A stretch of 64,000 nucleotides of DNA from Talinum fruticosum. Lineage: Eukaryota > Streptophyta > Magnoliopsida > Caryophyllales > Talinaceae. A model generated the notes under the pieces. That model saw nothing but the letters and a program-made list of their open reading frames with translations, was not told the DNA's origin and searched no databases. The translations under genes and the position numbers were made by a program. This document shows positions 44,939 to 57,119 of this stretch, piece by piece; position 1 is the first letter of the stretch; each line of letters starts with the position of its first letter. Where the stretch lies: assembly GCA_021018815.1 (NCBI GenBank), contig JAITYX010000087.1, forward strand, positions 682,001 to 746,000. The letters run 5' to 3'.

Positions 44939-45560
44939 TGTTTCCGGAGAAATCCGAGTTGATGATGTGGATTGATGATTCGGAGAGAGGAAGGATTTAC
45001 CGCTCCGGTTCCGAGGATGTGGCACGATCGATCCGAGTCCGAGTGACGATCGCTTGAACCCGCAAAAGGCGAAGCCCGGGTGGTGGATCCCGGGAATGCC
45101 CCTCCGACGCTCAAGTTAGTATCCGATTAAGTTGAATGGATCGAGGAGATCTTCCTCGATGTGTGTGGGGGATTCCTTGGGAGACGAGAAGATTTCCAAA
45201 GATGGAAGTTCTCGGGATGAGTGCCGATGAACGTTTATGAACGTTATGAATGTGGATGAGTGTTGAGAGCTTAGGAGCTTGAGAACTTGGATTATCCAAA
45301 AGGTGAGATGTCTTGTCAAATGAACATAACATAACCTCTCTTGAGATTGGGAAATGGTGAGTATTTATAGGAGATTTTAAAGGGGTAAAACGGTACTTTA
45401 CCATGGTTTAGGAGAAACCTTAGCCCTAGTGGGCTTTCGGCTTTTACCTGGCCTCGTTAAGGGTTATCTTGGGCCGATTTCTCCCTTATCCAACTGATTA
45501 GGCCTAGTTGGCTGATGATGTGGCGGGTGACCTGGTATTGTCCGGAAAATACCCGAATCA
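44939..45560 (-). repeat. Gypsy A 5' LTR
   Basis: 622 bp, pairs with 25789-26408. TATA-like TATAAATA on the minus strand at 45362-45369. The right flank 45561-45565 AATAG completes the target duplication. Confidence 0.93.
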
Positions 45561-45700
45561 AATAGTATTTATAACAACTAACATATCATAAGAGCTCATT
45601 ATACCTTATAAATACTATAATAAGTATAAAAATTCATAAATGTTATTATAATATTTATAACAAGTATAACTGCTAATAATAAATTTATAATCTTATATTA

Positions 45701-45737
<37 letters not shown>

Positions 45738-47037
45738 TGTCATCCTCATCATAATTTTTTTTATTGTTACGGTAATTATATTTTAGTATGAAAAGATATA
45801 CAAATATTTTTATCAAATAAGTCACAATTGTCATGAAATGCAAATTGTTACGTACTTTGATACCATATATCTAGAACGTACATATTGCGTTATTCCAAAA
45901 TATTAAAATTACTTCTTTACCGAATTTTAGTCAAATGGGTGACCATTATTGACCAAAATCGATTAGCGATATTTCTAACCGAATAAAAATTAAATCGATT
46001 AGTAAAAAGATATATTTTTAAATATTCATTATTGACCAAATATTCATTATTGTAAAATATACAATAAATAATGTCACTAACGGTATTTTAAAAATTTGTA
46101 ATAGCTCGTAATAGTTCATAATAACTTATAACAAATAATCACAACAATCAAAACGAATCGACCCTTAGTAAACCATTTCAACGTAAAATCTCACGTTACC
46201 TTTGGTCATGCTTATAAGTTCCATATCCTGTCAAAACTAACGGCAATCAGTATGATCCAAATACATGGGTCACTAGTTGCATTGTCATATTCCATTAACA
46301 AAACCCATGCAATCACTACAATTTTTATTCGGCATGCGCACAATCACATTTGACCTAATCTTTTGTTTATGCCCTTCGTGGTCCACGTACCTAAAAGGTT
46401 TTTGAAGTTGACATTTCATGAGTTCTCTTCTTCCATGTCCTATTTGTTTGTGATGGTGTCACTCAAGTGTAGGAAACCTGAAATTCACAATATATCAATC
46501 ACAAAATCCAAGTACATGTTTGTCAGCAGTAGTTTAGCTTAACGATAATAATAATAATTTCCAATCGTCACAATCATATATATAATTCATGAATCTGATT
46601 GTAATGCCTTGGTATTATAAAATGTAGTAGATGCACGTCCAGAGGCGAGATGTTGTAGACAGAAAGGAGGCTAACTAGTGCCACCATATTATACTGAAAG
46701 CTCATTTGTTTGTTAGATCTCCAACATCAAAGGCTCGACAATTTGAAAGATTTAGCGAAGCTTGAAAGATTGCTCTCCTATCCAATGTTTTTGTCAAGGG
46801 TCTCCAGGACTTGTTGGAGGCCTAGACAATCCAATAGGTTAATTGTCTTATTTTTGTGTGTTTTCTTTAACATTTTCTAACAATGGCAATGGCTGCTAAT
46901 TTGCAATTCAGGAATAAAATTATGTACATCTGCTCATAGTTATTGGTTTGGTTTGGGTTTGAGTTTGGCTTTTCTAACATTTCCAACTACTTTTTGTCCT
47001 GCTTTAACTACGTGACATTTTGAACATTATTTTTCAG
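45561..47037. other. AT-rich spacer upstream of the CNGC gene
   Basis: About 1.5 kb with an (ATT)n array at 45703-45736 and many TATAA runs. It must contain the CNGC promoter and 5' end, but no core promoter stands out. The ATG at 46883 opens a 41-nt frame (MAMAANLQFRNKI) that could join the exon at 47038 in the right phase; the donor AT|GTACAT is unconvincing. Confidence 0.5.
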
Positions 47038-50000
47038 AATACAAGATTACGATGAAACAGAAATCCCTCTGTCCATCAACAAGACTCTATTTCCAAGTAT
47101 TAAATCCCAAAACTCAGAGGAAAAATGTCACCTGGAAACTCAATCAGCAAAAATCTTGCCAGATTTTAAAAGGGAGCCGAAGATATCAATAATTGATCCT
47201 CGAGGGAGCTTTGCAAAGAGATGGAATCTTGTCTTCTTCATTGCCAGCATCATCTCTCTATTTATTGACCCTGTATTCTTCCTGATACCAGAAGCCAGCC
47301 CAGAGTTTTGCATCATCCTTGGAGGAGAATCCAAACTAGTCCTAACGATAATGAAATCAGCAATTGATTTATTCTACGTGGTACATATCTGTGTTCAGTT
47401 TCGAACAGCCTATGTTGCTCCATCATCATGTGTGATTGGGAGAGGAGACCTCGTGACTGAACCTTGGGAGATTGCAAAACATTACCTCAGATTCAGCTTC
47501 TGGATAGACCTAACCGCTGCTCTTCCTCTACCCCAGGTGGTGTGTTGTTTCTTTGGTAAATATCCAGATTTTCATTTTGATATAGTCTCATGCTAGCTTG
47601 ATAATAAATTTAACATTAAACATTTATTTCAATTCCTTAATTTTTGTCTTGGTCTCATTTGAAAGTTTCAATCCATGAAAAGATTGCTAGCAAGATCTAT
47701 TCTCATTTGCAAGTTTCACTTGGCCATACCCATGGACCTAGCTAGTGCCAAGCACCGAACAGAAATCTACAGGTCAAACTAGATCACCACTGGCAACATT
47801 TTATGTTTTCAGGAGTCTGAAATGCTAAGCTGAGTCTCAATATCCACATTGGAGCTTGAAATGCTTAACTGAGTATTTCAAGTTAACTAAGACTCACGAG
47901 TAACCTAGGTTAAAATTGTGGATTCGCAAATGTTGTTTTACGTGCAGATAAATTATGATAATGTTGTTATTTTATTTAAACTGGGAAAAAAGGATAAAAA
48001 ATCATTATGTCCTACTTGTGTGCACATATTGCAGGTCTTCATTTGGGCAATTTTTCCTAGTCTAAAGGGCTCACCAACTTCCAGGTTCAAAGCGTACCTA
48101 ATGTTCTGCCTTACAATACAAATTCTACAAATGTTCCTCAGGTTCACTTTGGCTTATCCTCTGTCACTTCAACTCTGCAAGACATCTGGAATCATCACAG
48201 AAAATTGTTGGCTTGGATCTGCTTACGCTCTCATATTCTATTTATTCCCTTGTCTCGTACGTGTGAAAGCCCCTTATGTTCCTCATCATCATTCAGCCTG
48301 TTGAAATGACTAGGAAAAGGCCTTGTTTACAAGGCTGAAATAGCGCTGACAAAAATTCGAGTTCGGGTCAAAATTGGGTTAGTCAGTCATCGGACGAAGG
48401 TTTTTGTCCGATATTCGATTGTTTTCGGGTCGGACAATTTGGACAAATGTAAATTCGGGTTAAAATTGAGTTCGGACAATAGAAATATAAAAATATTATG
48501 TTTGAATTTAAAATTCAGACAAACAAGTCATACCCGGACCCAGTCTTTTTCGGGTTGGACGAATTTAGGTAATCGAGTTGGACGAAATTTTGCGAGCGCT
48601 AGGCGAAAACACAACTTACACAATTAGGCTAACTAGCTATGTTGAGAGCCCAGCAAGGGCATTAGGGATGGGAGTTTGGGAAAATTGAAGCATATTGGAT
48701 AACTCAGCCTAAAGTCCATAAAACTTGATTTGACCCGACTTTTCCTTACCACTGCTGTTTTTATTTTTAAGACAAATGTTTTTGGACCGATTTATTCCAG
48801 ATTCAAACTTTCCAATCCTGAAATAACCATATCTCAAAAAACTCTGCCCAAAATTCAATTTACTCAAACATAACTCATCGAAAATGATTTCAACCATAGG
48901 GGACAGCCTATCCATCAGGGATCCTCCTCCCCCCCACCCCAAAAAAAAAAAAAGGGAAAAGGAGAAACTTAAGGATGCAGGCTGCCATCATTCTTAATAC
49001 TAATCTTTCCTTTTTGAGAAATTCAAAGGATGCTCAATCAGCAACTAGTATGTTGGCTTCTTTTCTTATAAATGCTTTTCTCTTTTCTGCTTGTGTTTGA
49101 GAACAGGTATCAGGAAACTGCTGGTACATATTGTCAATACAGAGGCAAAAGCAGTGCTGGGACACAATATGTAATCAAGAAACAACTTGTGCGGAAAAAT
49201 ACTTTGAATGTAGTAACTTAAGAGACACGAATAGGATGGCTTGGGTCCAGTCAAGCAACATTTTGAGCTTCTGTGACCCGGATAGCAATCTTTACCCTTA
49301 TGGCATATACAGCTTAGCAGTTTCAGAAAGCATCTCGTCAGGGGTTTCTTCAAGAAATTCTTCTATTGTCTTTGGTGGGGAATATCAAATATAAGGTGAG
49401 TTTCTGAACTTAACATATTTCATTACTGTATCATTTTTCAATAAGCAAAATTTTTTGTTGATTATTGGGTTTTCTGGAGCAGCACTCAGGGACAGAACCT
49501 TGAGAGCAGCATGGACATATCAGAATTCATCTTCTGTTTGCTGCTTGGAGTTATAGGACTCTTCTTATTTGTGTTTGTTCTGGGAAAGGTGCAGGTATGG
49601 AAACTTTTTGATGCTTACATGATTTACCTGATTTCTGTTTATGATTACGTTTTAGACCTGCCATATGAGTCATGTTCAGCTTTGGGGCAGTTAATGGCAT
49701 TAATGGAATTTCAAATTTGGTTTAGTTGTGATTAGATCTTTTAAGCTTTACGCACATTTATTGTTGATTGGTGTAGATCCACTTTGCTTTTTTGTGAAAA
49801 TGTTATACTATGTTGATTAAGCAAACTGTAGGCCCATATGATTTGGTTCATGTCAATTTGGGTTCTAGTTAAAAAATGTATCTGCATGTTGAGTCTCGAG
49901 TCAAATGCATGTTAGTATTGGCAACGTCATAAGGTTTTGATTTTCCTAACGCATGGGAATTGGTGCTAGAAATACATGCGATGTGCTGCCATGACATTAG

Positions 50001-51113
50001 ATGAGTGGAGGCTTAAACAAACTGATTTGGAGCAATGGATACATCATAGGCAACTACCAAACGAGCTGAGGCAGAGCATACTCGACTATTATAACTACAA
50101 GTGGGTGGCCACGCAAGGTGTGAATGAAGAAGCTATTCTCAAACATCTCCCCATCAATCTTCGAAGAAAAACTAAACGATACCTTTGCCTCAATCTAGTT
50201 CAAGAAGTAAGCTCCAACTTCCGACATTCTTTTCACATTAGTCTCACATTTTCGAGTGTTTCTTCTAAACGAAAATATATGAAGGGCTGTTATTTATAGT
50301 CAATTGTTTGGTCGCTACCTTTTAACTGCCGCCAACTAGTTCTGAATATCAACATAAATAAGAAAGTCTATAAGTATATATCTAGCTAGTAATTGATCAT
50401 CTTCAAAGACTGCAATCCTTATATCCAATAACATGCAGGTTCCTTTGTTCAATCAATTGGATGATCGAACCCTAGACGCAATATGTGAGAGGCTGAAGCC
50501 TACATTTTTCACCAAGGGCATGTATGTTGTATGTGAAGGCGAGCCTGTAGACGAAATGATTTTCATAATGCGAGGCTGCCTCAATTCTTACACCACAGAT
50601 GGAGGTCGAAGTGGGTTCTTCAACTCAACGAAGCTCGGACCAAAGGACTTCTGTGGGGAGGAACTCCTCACTTGGGTTCTAGATGCGCATCAAAGCTACA
50701 TCCTCCCATCCTCAACAAGGACAGCTAAGGCGGTATCTGATGTGGAAGGTTTTTCCTCAAGGTAGAGGACCTCAAGTTTATCTCCATACAATTTAGGAGG
50801 ATGCATACTAAAGAGTTGAGAGACAAGCTAAGGTTTTTTCTCAGCAATGGAGGACAGGGGCCGCTTGCTTCATTCAAGCTGCGTGGCGTAGCAGGCACAA
50901 GACGAAGAAGGTCCTTAAATGAAGAAATCCGAAATACTTGGGAAGTAGAACAACGCCAAGATAAAGAAGAGAGTTGTTTGTCTTTGAATTTTCCAAGTAG
51001 TTGTTGGGAAGTATCAAGATATGGATGTTTTTGTGCCTAGACCAGGTGCTGGGATTGAAGTCTATGCTGCTAGGCTTTTGGCTGATAAGAGGAGTTTAAG
51101 CAGCCGTTTTTAG
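47038..51113 (+). CDS. CNGC: Cyclic nucleotide-gated ion channel (CNGC), 6 visible exons, with frame breaks
   Basis: Plant plasma-membrane-type cation channel gated by cyclic nucleotides and calmodulin. Exons by splice sites and phase: 47038-47536, 48035-48256, 49107-49395, 49483-49594, 49970-50206, 50439-51113. Exon 1 holds the cytosolic start (IQDYDETEIPL) and S1-S3 (FQ-type motif VQFRTAYVAPSS) to PLPQ; exon 2 S4-S5 (IWAIFPSLKGSP); exon 3 the pore helix (KKFFYCLWWGISNI); exon 4 the GQN filter triplet and S6; exon 5 the C-linker (EQWIHHRQLP); exon 6 the cyclic-nucleotide-binding domain with GPKDFCGEELLTW, an IQ-like FIQAAWRSR, and a C-terminus IEVYAARLLADKRS. About 680 codons are visible; the first exon is not identified. 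Breaks: about 49345, 50752, 50835 and 50915; the first three each look like one missing T. Either a recent pseudogene or a sound gene with sequence errors. Confidence 0.88.
48343..48599. mobile_element. MITE with GCGCT termini in CNGC intron 2
   Basis: 257 bp from TA|GCGCTGACAAAAATTCG to CGAAATTTTGCGAGCGC|TA, ends matching except for two internal bases and one more. Inside are GTTCGGGTC / GGACAATTCGG motifs as in the 23187-23680 element, so both belong to one family. Confidence 0.68.
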
Positions 51114-51315
51114 AACAAATTTTATGATAAAAGTAATTAAATTTTGGCAAAAAGTTAAGTGATTGCTATAGTAATCACCCTAAAATGAGATAATTTTTAC
51201 CGTATATTTATTTTGAATCGAGCTTAAACATCTATTATTATTTATTTTTAAATAAGATAATGTTTTTTAAAACTCTTATAAAATATTTCAAAATTTATCT
51301 ATAATAATTAAATAT
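51114..51315. other. CNGC 3' flank
   Basis: AT-rich downstream region; likely 3' UTR and terminator, without a clear AATAAA in a good position that I would call. Confidence 0.4.
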
Positions 51316-52602
51316 GATTGTGTTTACACTTAGTTCATGATTTGCATTTTATAATTACACTTTAGTCATCCTAAGATATAAAAAGACAATTTTATCCCTT
51401 TCTTTATATGTCTCTCTTTCCTCTATCAGCTTCTCTCTCCCCCGCTCTCTCTCCTCTGTCACCCCTCTCTCTCTCATCTGTCAACCTTTCTCTCTCTCTT
51501 CTCTCTCTATCTCTCCTACCTTCCTCTAGAATATTTTTTTAATAAATAATAAAAATTTATTTTATTTTTAAAATATATTATTTTTTAAAAAGATTTATAC
51601 CTTTTTCTTTAGATAAAAATTTATATTATGAGTTAAATTTTAAGAAGTTTTTAATAAAGAAATAATTTCACATTTTAAATTTTACTCTTGTTATTTATTT
51701 TTCTTTATTTTAGTATAATTATATATTTATTTTATTATAAATAAATTTATTTATTTTAGCACAAAAAATCAATTTATTTTTATCATCTAATTTTAAGTAA
51801 AAATATAATTTTAATTTATTATTATAAAATTTAAAATTTTTAGCTTTAGTTTTTTCTTATTTCAATTAAAATTATTTTGATTGAAAAAATATTAAAATAT
51901 TTTATTTAAATCCTAAACCTTAATTACAACCCTAAATATTAAATGAATAAAATTAAGCATAAACATTCATCTTAGATAACATAGAAATTAATCCCAGGAT
52001 AACATCATGATTAATCGTGGATGACTGTTCATGTTTAGGTTTATTAATTTAATATTTTAAGTTGAGTAATTAAGGTTTAGGATTTAAACAATATTTTTAT
52101 ATTTTTTCAGTTAAAATAATTTAATTGAAATAAGAACTAAAACTGAAACTAAAAATTTTAAATTTTATAATAATAAACATAAAATTTAAATTTTATTTAA
52201 AATTAGATTAAAAACTTTATTTTTTGTGTGAAAAATAAAATTATTTATTTATAATAAAAAAACACATAATAGTACTTTAAAAAGTTTTTAATAACAAAAA
52301 TAAATTTTAAAATGTGAAATAGTTTTTATTTTAAAATGTAAAATTATTTTAATTTTTAATAAAAAAACAAAAATTATGTAAGAGAGAGGAGGTGAGGAGG
52401 GAGGGGAGGAGAGAGAGAGAGACTGGCAGAGAGGAGAGGAGAAAGGAAGGGGAGGCTGACAGAGAGAGAGAGGGAGGGGGACTGACAGTGAGAATAAGAG
52501 AAAGAGGGAGGGTTATAATTGACTTTTAGATGACTTGAAACTAAAAATGGTGATCCAAAATGTAATTATAAATTGAAAACTCACTTAAGTGTAAATATCC
52601 CT
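51316..52602. mobile_element. Long terminal-inverted-repeat (foldback or MULE-like) element
   Basis: Two arms of about 600 bp (51316-51960 and 52020-52602) are imperfect inverted copies: the left starts GATTGTGTTTACACTTAG, the right in inverse AGGGATATTTACACTTAAG; a CT-rich block (51400-51530) mirrors a GA-rich block (52380-52510); TCCTAAACCTTAATTAC mirrors GTAATTAAGGTTTAGGA next to the centre. Flanking 9-mers ATTAAATAT (51307-51315) and ATTTAATAT (52603-52611) differ at one base, the length of a Mutator-type target duplication. There is no coding region. Confidence 0.7.
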
Positions 52603-53387
52603 ATTTAATATCACCCTAAAAGACTCAAACTAAAATTAAAACAAAAAGGTCAAACCAGGCCCAATCGCCCCCATTGCGGATTTGAGTATGATCATCATCG
52701 TCGGCCTTCCTCGGTCACCATGGATTCCGGCCATCCATCAATTCCCACTGCCGAATCTAGGTTTTTAGCCCCGTCTTTCACATCTCTCTCCTTTTGTTCT
52801 CAAAAATTCAATCCATCTCGCAATACAAATATCTCCTCTCTCGTCTCTGTCTCTCTCTCCCTCCATTACTCCATTGACGAGCTTAGAATATTCGGAAACC
52901 ATGGAATCAAGAGAGCATGAATCCAACTACGAAGAAAAGCCCACACTCAATCTCCACGAGAATCCCTCTGCTCATGATGAACACGACGATTGTCAAAAAC
53001 TGAAAACACATCGCCGGAATTAATGGAAGGCCATCATTTTGGTCGGAAAACATGAGGGGAAGGGGGTAAGAAGAATAATAAGGGAATGGATGTTTGACTT
53101 TTTTAAAAAATTCAGTCTCTTTTATGAGGGTAGTTGATGAATTAGTGAAAAATCAAACATTCCCTTATATATTAGTTTTTTTGTAAATGTAAAAATATTC
53201 TTTCTAATTTTTAAAAATTAATTTCAACTTTAATTAAAGGTATAAAGATGAATGGTGGAAATTTAACAAGGACATGATTATGATTCATTCTATTACAATA
53301 ATTGTCGTATGACAATCACTATAACTACGTCCTTAGATTTTGTGCTTATTACTAAGATGTAGGCTCCGTCTAATATATATATATATA
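52603..53387 (+). other. Spacer with a gene-like fragment
   Basis: Between the foldback element and CACTA-3. At 52720 an ATG opens a 66-codon Ser-rich frame (MDSGHPSIPTAESRF) and at 52902 another opens MESREHESNYEEKPTLNLHE for about 40 codons. GC content is higher than the surroundings, as in a first exon and UTR. I recognise no family. It could be the start of a small gene or a captured fragment. Confidence 0.3.
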
Positions 53388-56354
53388 CACTACAAAAAAA
53401 CTCGTTGTTGGCGTCCGATTTTAGAGACTCCTAAAAAATTCAACGCCAATAGTGTCTTATCGGATCCGATAAAAGATGCCATCTCGAATCGAAAATAAAA
53501 ATAAAATGCTATTAGCGTCGGATATTAGATTCGGATTCAAAATCAAACGCTAATAGCGTCGGACTCAAAATCGGACGCTAAACGGAACGCCTTAATTGAA
53601 AGAAAATCAAGAACCAGTTAGTTCGTCCGGCTATTGTTCCGGACCCCTAAGTTGTTCCTCCCCTGTACTCTCTCGTCCCAGCTAGTTCGTTCGGCATCCA
53701 TCACCTCTGTCACCGGCGTCGTCACCCTTCCGTCACCGAAAATCTTTGTTCCATCCCCTCCATCAGCCTCTGCAGTGGCACCTTCATCTCCGTCCACTTT
53801 AGGTTTGACATCTCTCTCTCGTGTCTCGCTCTATCTCTCTCGCTCTCCGGCTCTCTCATTCCCCATTGTTGTGTTGCCCGTTCTCCACCTCTCTCGACCC
53901 CTCTCGTAGTAATTCGGCCGGCAAAATCGCCGAAACAGACAACTTGTAGGTTCTCTCGATTTGAATTGTGCGTTTGAATTCATTGCTTGTACTTAAGGTT
54001 TTTATATATTAGCTGAATGTTTTTGTTCAATTGGGCGTATGAATTCGCTGCTTGTAGAAGCCTTTGCCTTCAAGTGCAAATTACTTCACCATTCTAAATG
54101 ATTTGAGGAGAAATGTGAATGTGGAATTGAAGAAAATGTGAATGTGGAATTTAAGAAAATTGGGGATTTTGTTAGTTTTAACTGTGATACTAGTCTCGAG
54201 TACTCAGCTATTGGTAGTGTATGATTCGAATTATAGTGATAGAAACGTTAATAGCATTTGATCATCGTTAATTTGTAACAAGGATAAATCTTTTCTTGTG
54301 AATTGTGATTGACTCTTGTGAAATGGTAACTTGGTATGCCTAAAAACAGTAATGATCATCTTCCACTCATTTGGCTCACTACTTGCGCCAAGACCGTATA
54401 TATGATAATGGTAACTTGGTATGCCTAAACACATTAACCTTTGTTCATTAATGTAGTTTGGCAATGAATTTTAGCTGAAATGGTGTATGCTACACCAAGA
54501 GTGGGACTGTGGGATGCAGGATCGTGGTATAAGAAGGCTCTACTTCGTTTGCTTTTCTTTTAAATGCTTTCATTTTACAGTTGGATTTTTCTAGTGTTTA
54601 GCCCTCATTAATGTTCGCCGTGCATTCAGATTCATGCTCTAAATCGAAACTATCTAATCATCGATTACCTTGTACAATTGTACTAGAAATCAATGTAATT
54701 ATCTCGTTAACTTGCAGTTACAAGTGTTCGATGTAAATACAATGTAATTTGCTTTTGCCGGAGATTCTTATTCACATTTGAAAGCGGAAGTTGTTGTTGT
54801 AATCCATGGACAAAATATTTAAGCCCTTGGTTTGGACTGTTCCTCACTGCTTTATTGATTTGAGTTGGATGAGGCTTCAGCTGCAAAGTTTCAAACATGT
54901 ACAAAATAAATAAATCCCGTAATGCTAAGATATTCAATTAAAGTCCACTAATGCCAAAACATTGAATCTAGTGAACTTTGGTTATAATGATGGGTTTTCT
55001 CTAGACAAACACATTATAAATTGTCCAATGAGGCTTAAGAAAAGGAGCAAAAGAAAGCAAAAAGGCGTTACAGATCCCTCAATGCTAAACACTTAAATAT
55101 AGCCCTAGTGTTATCTAATATTGTTGTTTTGTCTTCCTCCACCCCCTATGAAGCCAAAGATTCACTAGACGGGTGCGTTGGATGTTAAGAATGAGTAGTT
55201 TATATGAGTATCACGGGTTTTCTGACTCAAGTACTAGCCTATGTATGTTCTTTATCTACTTTGATATTCATTTAAATTAGAGGATAACTACTTTGATATT
55301 GAATGGACAATGGATGTCTTCCCTTTTGTAGGAAAAATATGAAACAATTAGAGTTGAGCGTGGTATTTAGGAGAGGACAAAAGAGGCAGAGACCCTCTAT
55401 TATGAGGTATCGGTGGGTGGAGTAAAAATCAACCATCTATGGATTGGGTAATTCTGCGATAATGTTTTACGAGAAACCTACTGCCTCGACATCGTCTACC
55501 GGTGCTACCTACAATTCCTCGGCCTATTCTCAGCTACAATCACAACTTACATCACCCAAGAACAACTTGATGAATAAAGAAAATAAGTCGAGAGTCAGCA
55601 AAAGGTCATGGAAGAAGCAATGAAACTCATCCAAAACCTCCAATCAAAAGTTGACAGGATGTCCGGTGGTCCTAACTAATTTCTTAGCATGGTTTGTAGG
55701 TGGAACTTTGAATTGATTTGTTTGATAAACTTATTGTATAACTTATAACTTAATTGCAAATGTTGGTTGTTTTTATGAATAGTTGGTGGTTTGTGGATGA
55801 TTGTGCAAAGAATAAGTCACAATGTATTTGTGTATTCGTGGATGACTTGTGTAGAGAAGAAGTCAGAATTTATGTAAATGTTTTGCGGAAAATATATGTA
55901 AAAAGGGAATAGCAAACGTAAAAGAAGCTCCGACAAAATAAACAAAAATTTAGCGATGGATTTTAGCGTCCGACGATAATCTGAAGCTATTTGAGTCAAA
56001 ATATCCGACGCTAAACTCGAACAATCCGACGCTAAAATGAAGAAGTAGCTAAAAAACCGAAGGAAATTAGCGTCGGACACAAAATCCGATGCTATTAGCA
56101 TTGGATCTGTCCGACGCTAAAAAGGATAATCCGAAGCTATTAGCGTCTTCGTTAATCCGACGCTAATTAGGGTTGGATTTATCCGACGCTAATTAGCGTT
56201 GGATGATGAATATGACGCGAAATGTTTTAGCGTCGAGGTCTTCTGCGTCAAATTTTTATCCGACACTAATCTGAAGCTAAACACGATTAGCGTCGGATTT
56301 TGCTGATTTTGCGCCCGATTTTGTCCGACACTAATTAGCAATTTTACTGTAGTG
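53388..56354 (+). mobile_element. CACTA element of a second subfamily (CACTA-3)
   Basis: 2,967 bp, CACTACAAAAAAACTCG at the left and AATTTTACTGTAGTG at the right, with the target duplication ATA (53385-53387 and 56355-56357). Subterminal repeats read TAGCGTCGGAT / ATCCGACGCTA, not the GCGACGGAA of CACTA-1 and -2. The inside has a pyrimidine-rich UTR-like region (53620-53940) and, at 55340-55678, the end of a Transposase_24-type gene. Non-autonomous. Confidence 0.92.
55340..55678 (+). pseudogene. Transposase_24 C-terminal remnant in CACTA-3
   Basis: Plus strand in shifting frames: AETLYYEV, a VYGLGN-like block (about 55436-55455; the sequence reads INHLWIG or the shifted YGLG form), PTASTSSTGATYNSSAYSQL and a coiled end VMEEAMKLIQNLQSKVDRMS up to a stop at 55676. 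It matches the C-terminus of CACTA TnpA-like proteins such as the one in CACTA-2. The rest of the gene is absent. Confidence 0.55.
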
Positions 56355-56357
56355 ATA

Positions 56358-57119
56358 TAGTAAATGCGGACCACCGAACCGAGCCTCTATGTCAAGGATA
56401 ACACCAGTTGGACTTGAAGAGGCCAAAGGAGACATGAGATATCAAGTCCGAGGCTTAAAACCCATGCCTATAACTCATCTCAACTCTTTTGCAAAACTTG
56501 TAAGAGAATTATATCCCTTAAGGTTTAAATGTTTTTCTCCTTTATTTTTCGAAACCCTAATTTTTGGTTTCTTTGTAAACCCTAGCCGCCTCTCATGACT
56601 ACCTACGTTCACTCTTCCTCCGGTGACCACTCTCCCAGAGTGTCCATACACCACCGGTTATATCCGGGGAGGAAGACTCCGCCCTAGGCCCGCCGCCTGG
56701 GTTCCCTACCTTTTTGTCTCATACGTTGCCTTTGTCCACCTTGTCTTTTCCTTCTCTTTCGCACCTAGGTTTTTTGCTATCAGATGTGATGTTCTTCCCA
56801 TGTATCGCTGCCTGCCTAGCCACCCCCTAGCTTGCCATCGTAGTTTTTCCATCGTCGACCCTTCCTTATGCTTCATGTGGCTTTTTCGCTGCCTAGTTGC
56901 CACCGCCGACGATTGGCCCTTTTGACTTCTATTTGGTGCCCATGTCTTCTTTTACACAGGGGTTTGTAGTGATTTGCCTTGCCATGGGGCTTCATCTCCC
57001 ATTCCGGGTTTGCCTTCAATAAACCCTAATTTATGAATTCTTAATATCAAAACCTTTGCCACTACTGTTCTCGAAAAGATTGATGATTTTTGTCCTGGAA
57101 GACGCAAGTGGTTTCGTTT
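56358..57119. other. Leader-like region before the Copia fragment
   Basis: GC-balanced DNA with AAACCCTAATTTTTGG and AAACCCTAGCCGCC stretches typical of plant LTR/leader transcripts. It is probably the LTR or leader of the Copia fragment that follows, but no LTR pair was found. Confidence 0.4.

Larger units (their letters stand above)
25789..45560 (-). mobile_element. Gypsy element A (gag-protease only, Tat-like), carrying a nested Copia
   Basis: Minus-strand LTR element with LTRs at 44939-45560 (5') and 25789-26408 (3') and a perfect AATAG target duplication (25784-25788 and 45561-45565). Removing the nested Copia (33711-44489) leaves about 9 kb. In its own direction: primer-binding site, gag (44904-44490, then 33710-32208), protease (32207-31700), and then about 5 kb without reverse transcriptase, RNase H or integrase. 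The LTRs differ at about 17 sites by hand count. The zinc-knuckle form CX2HX4HX4C and the primer-binding site resemble the Tat lineage. Element B (58329 onward) is a second copy with the same gene content, so absence of pol is a family trait, not a private deletion. Confidence 0.9.

Noticed and set aside
25691..45736. The two (ATT)n arrays as a target duplication of element A
   Set aside because: They lie 42 and 142 bp outside the LTRs, and the real duplication is AATAG directly at the LTR ends.
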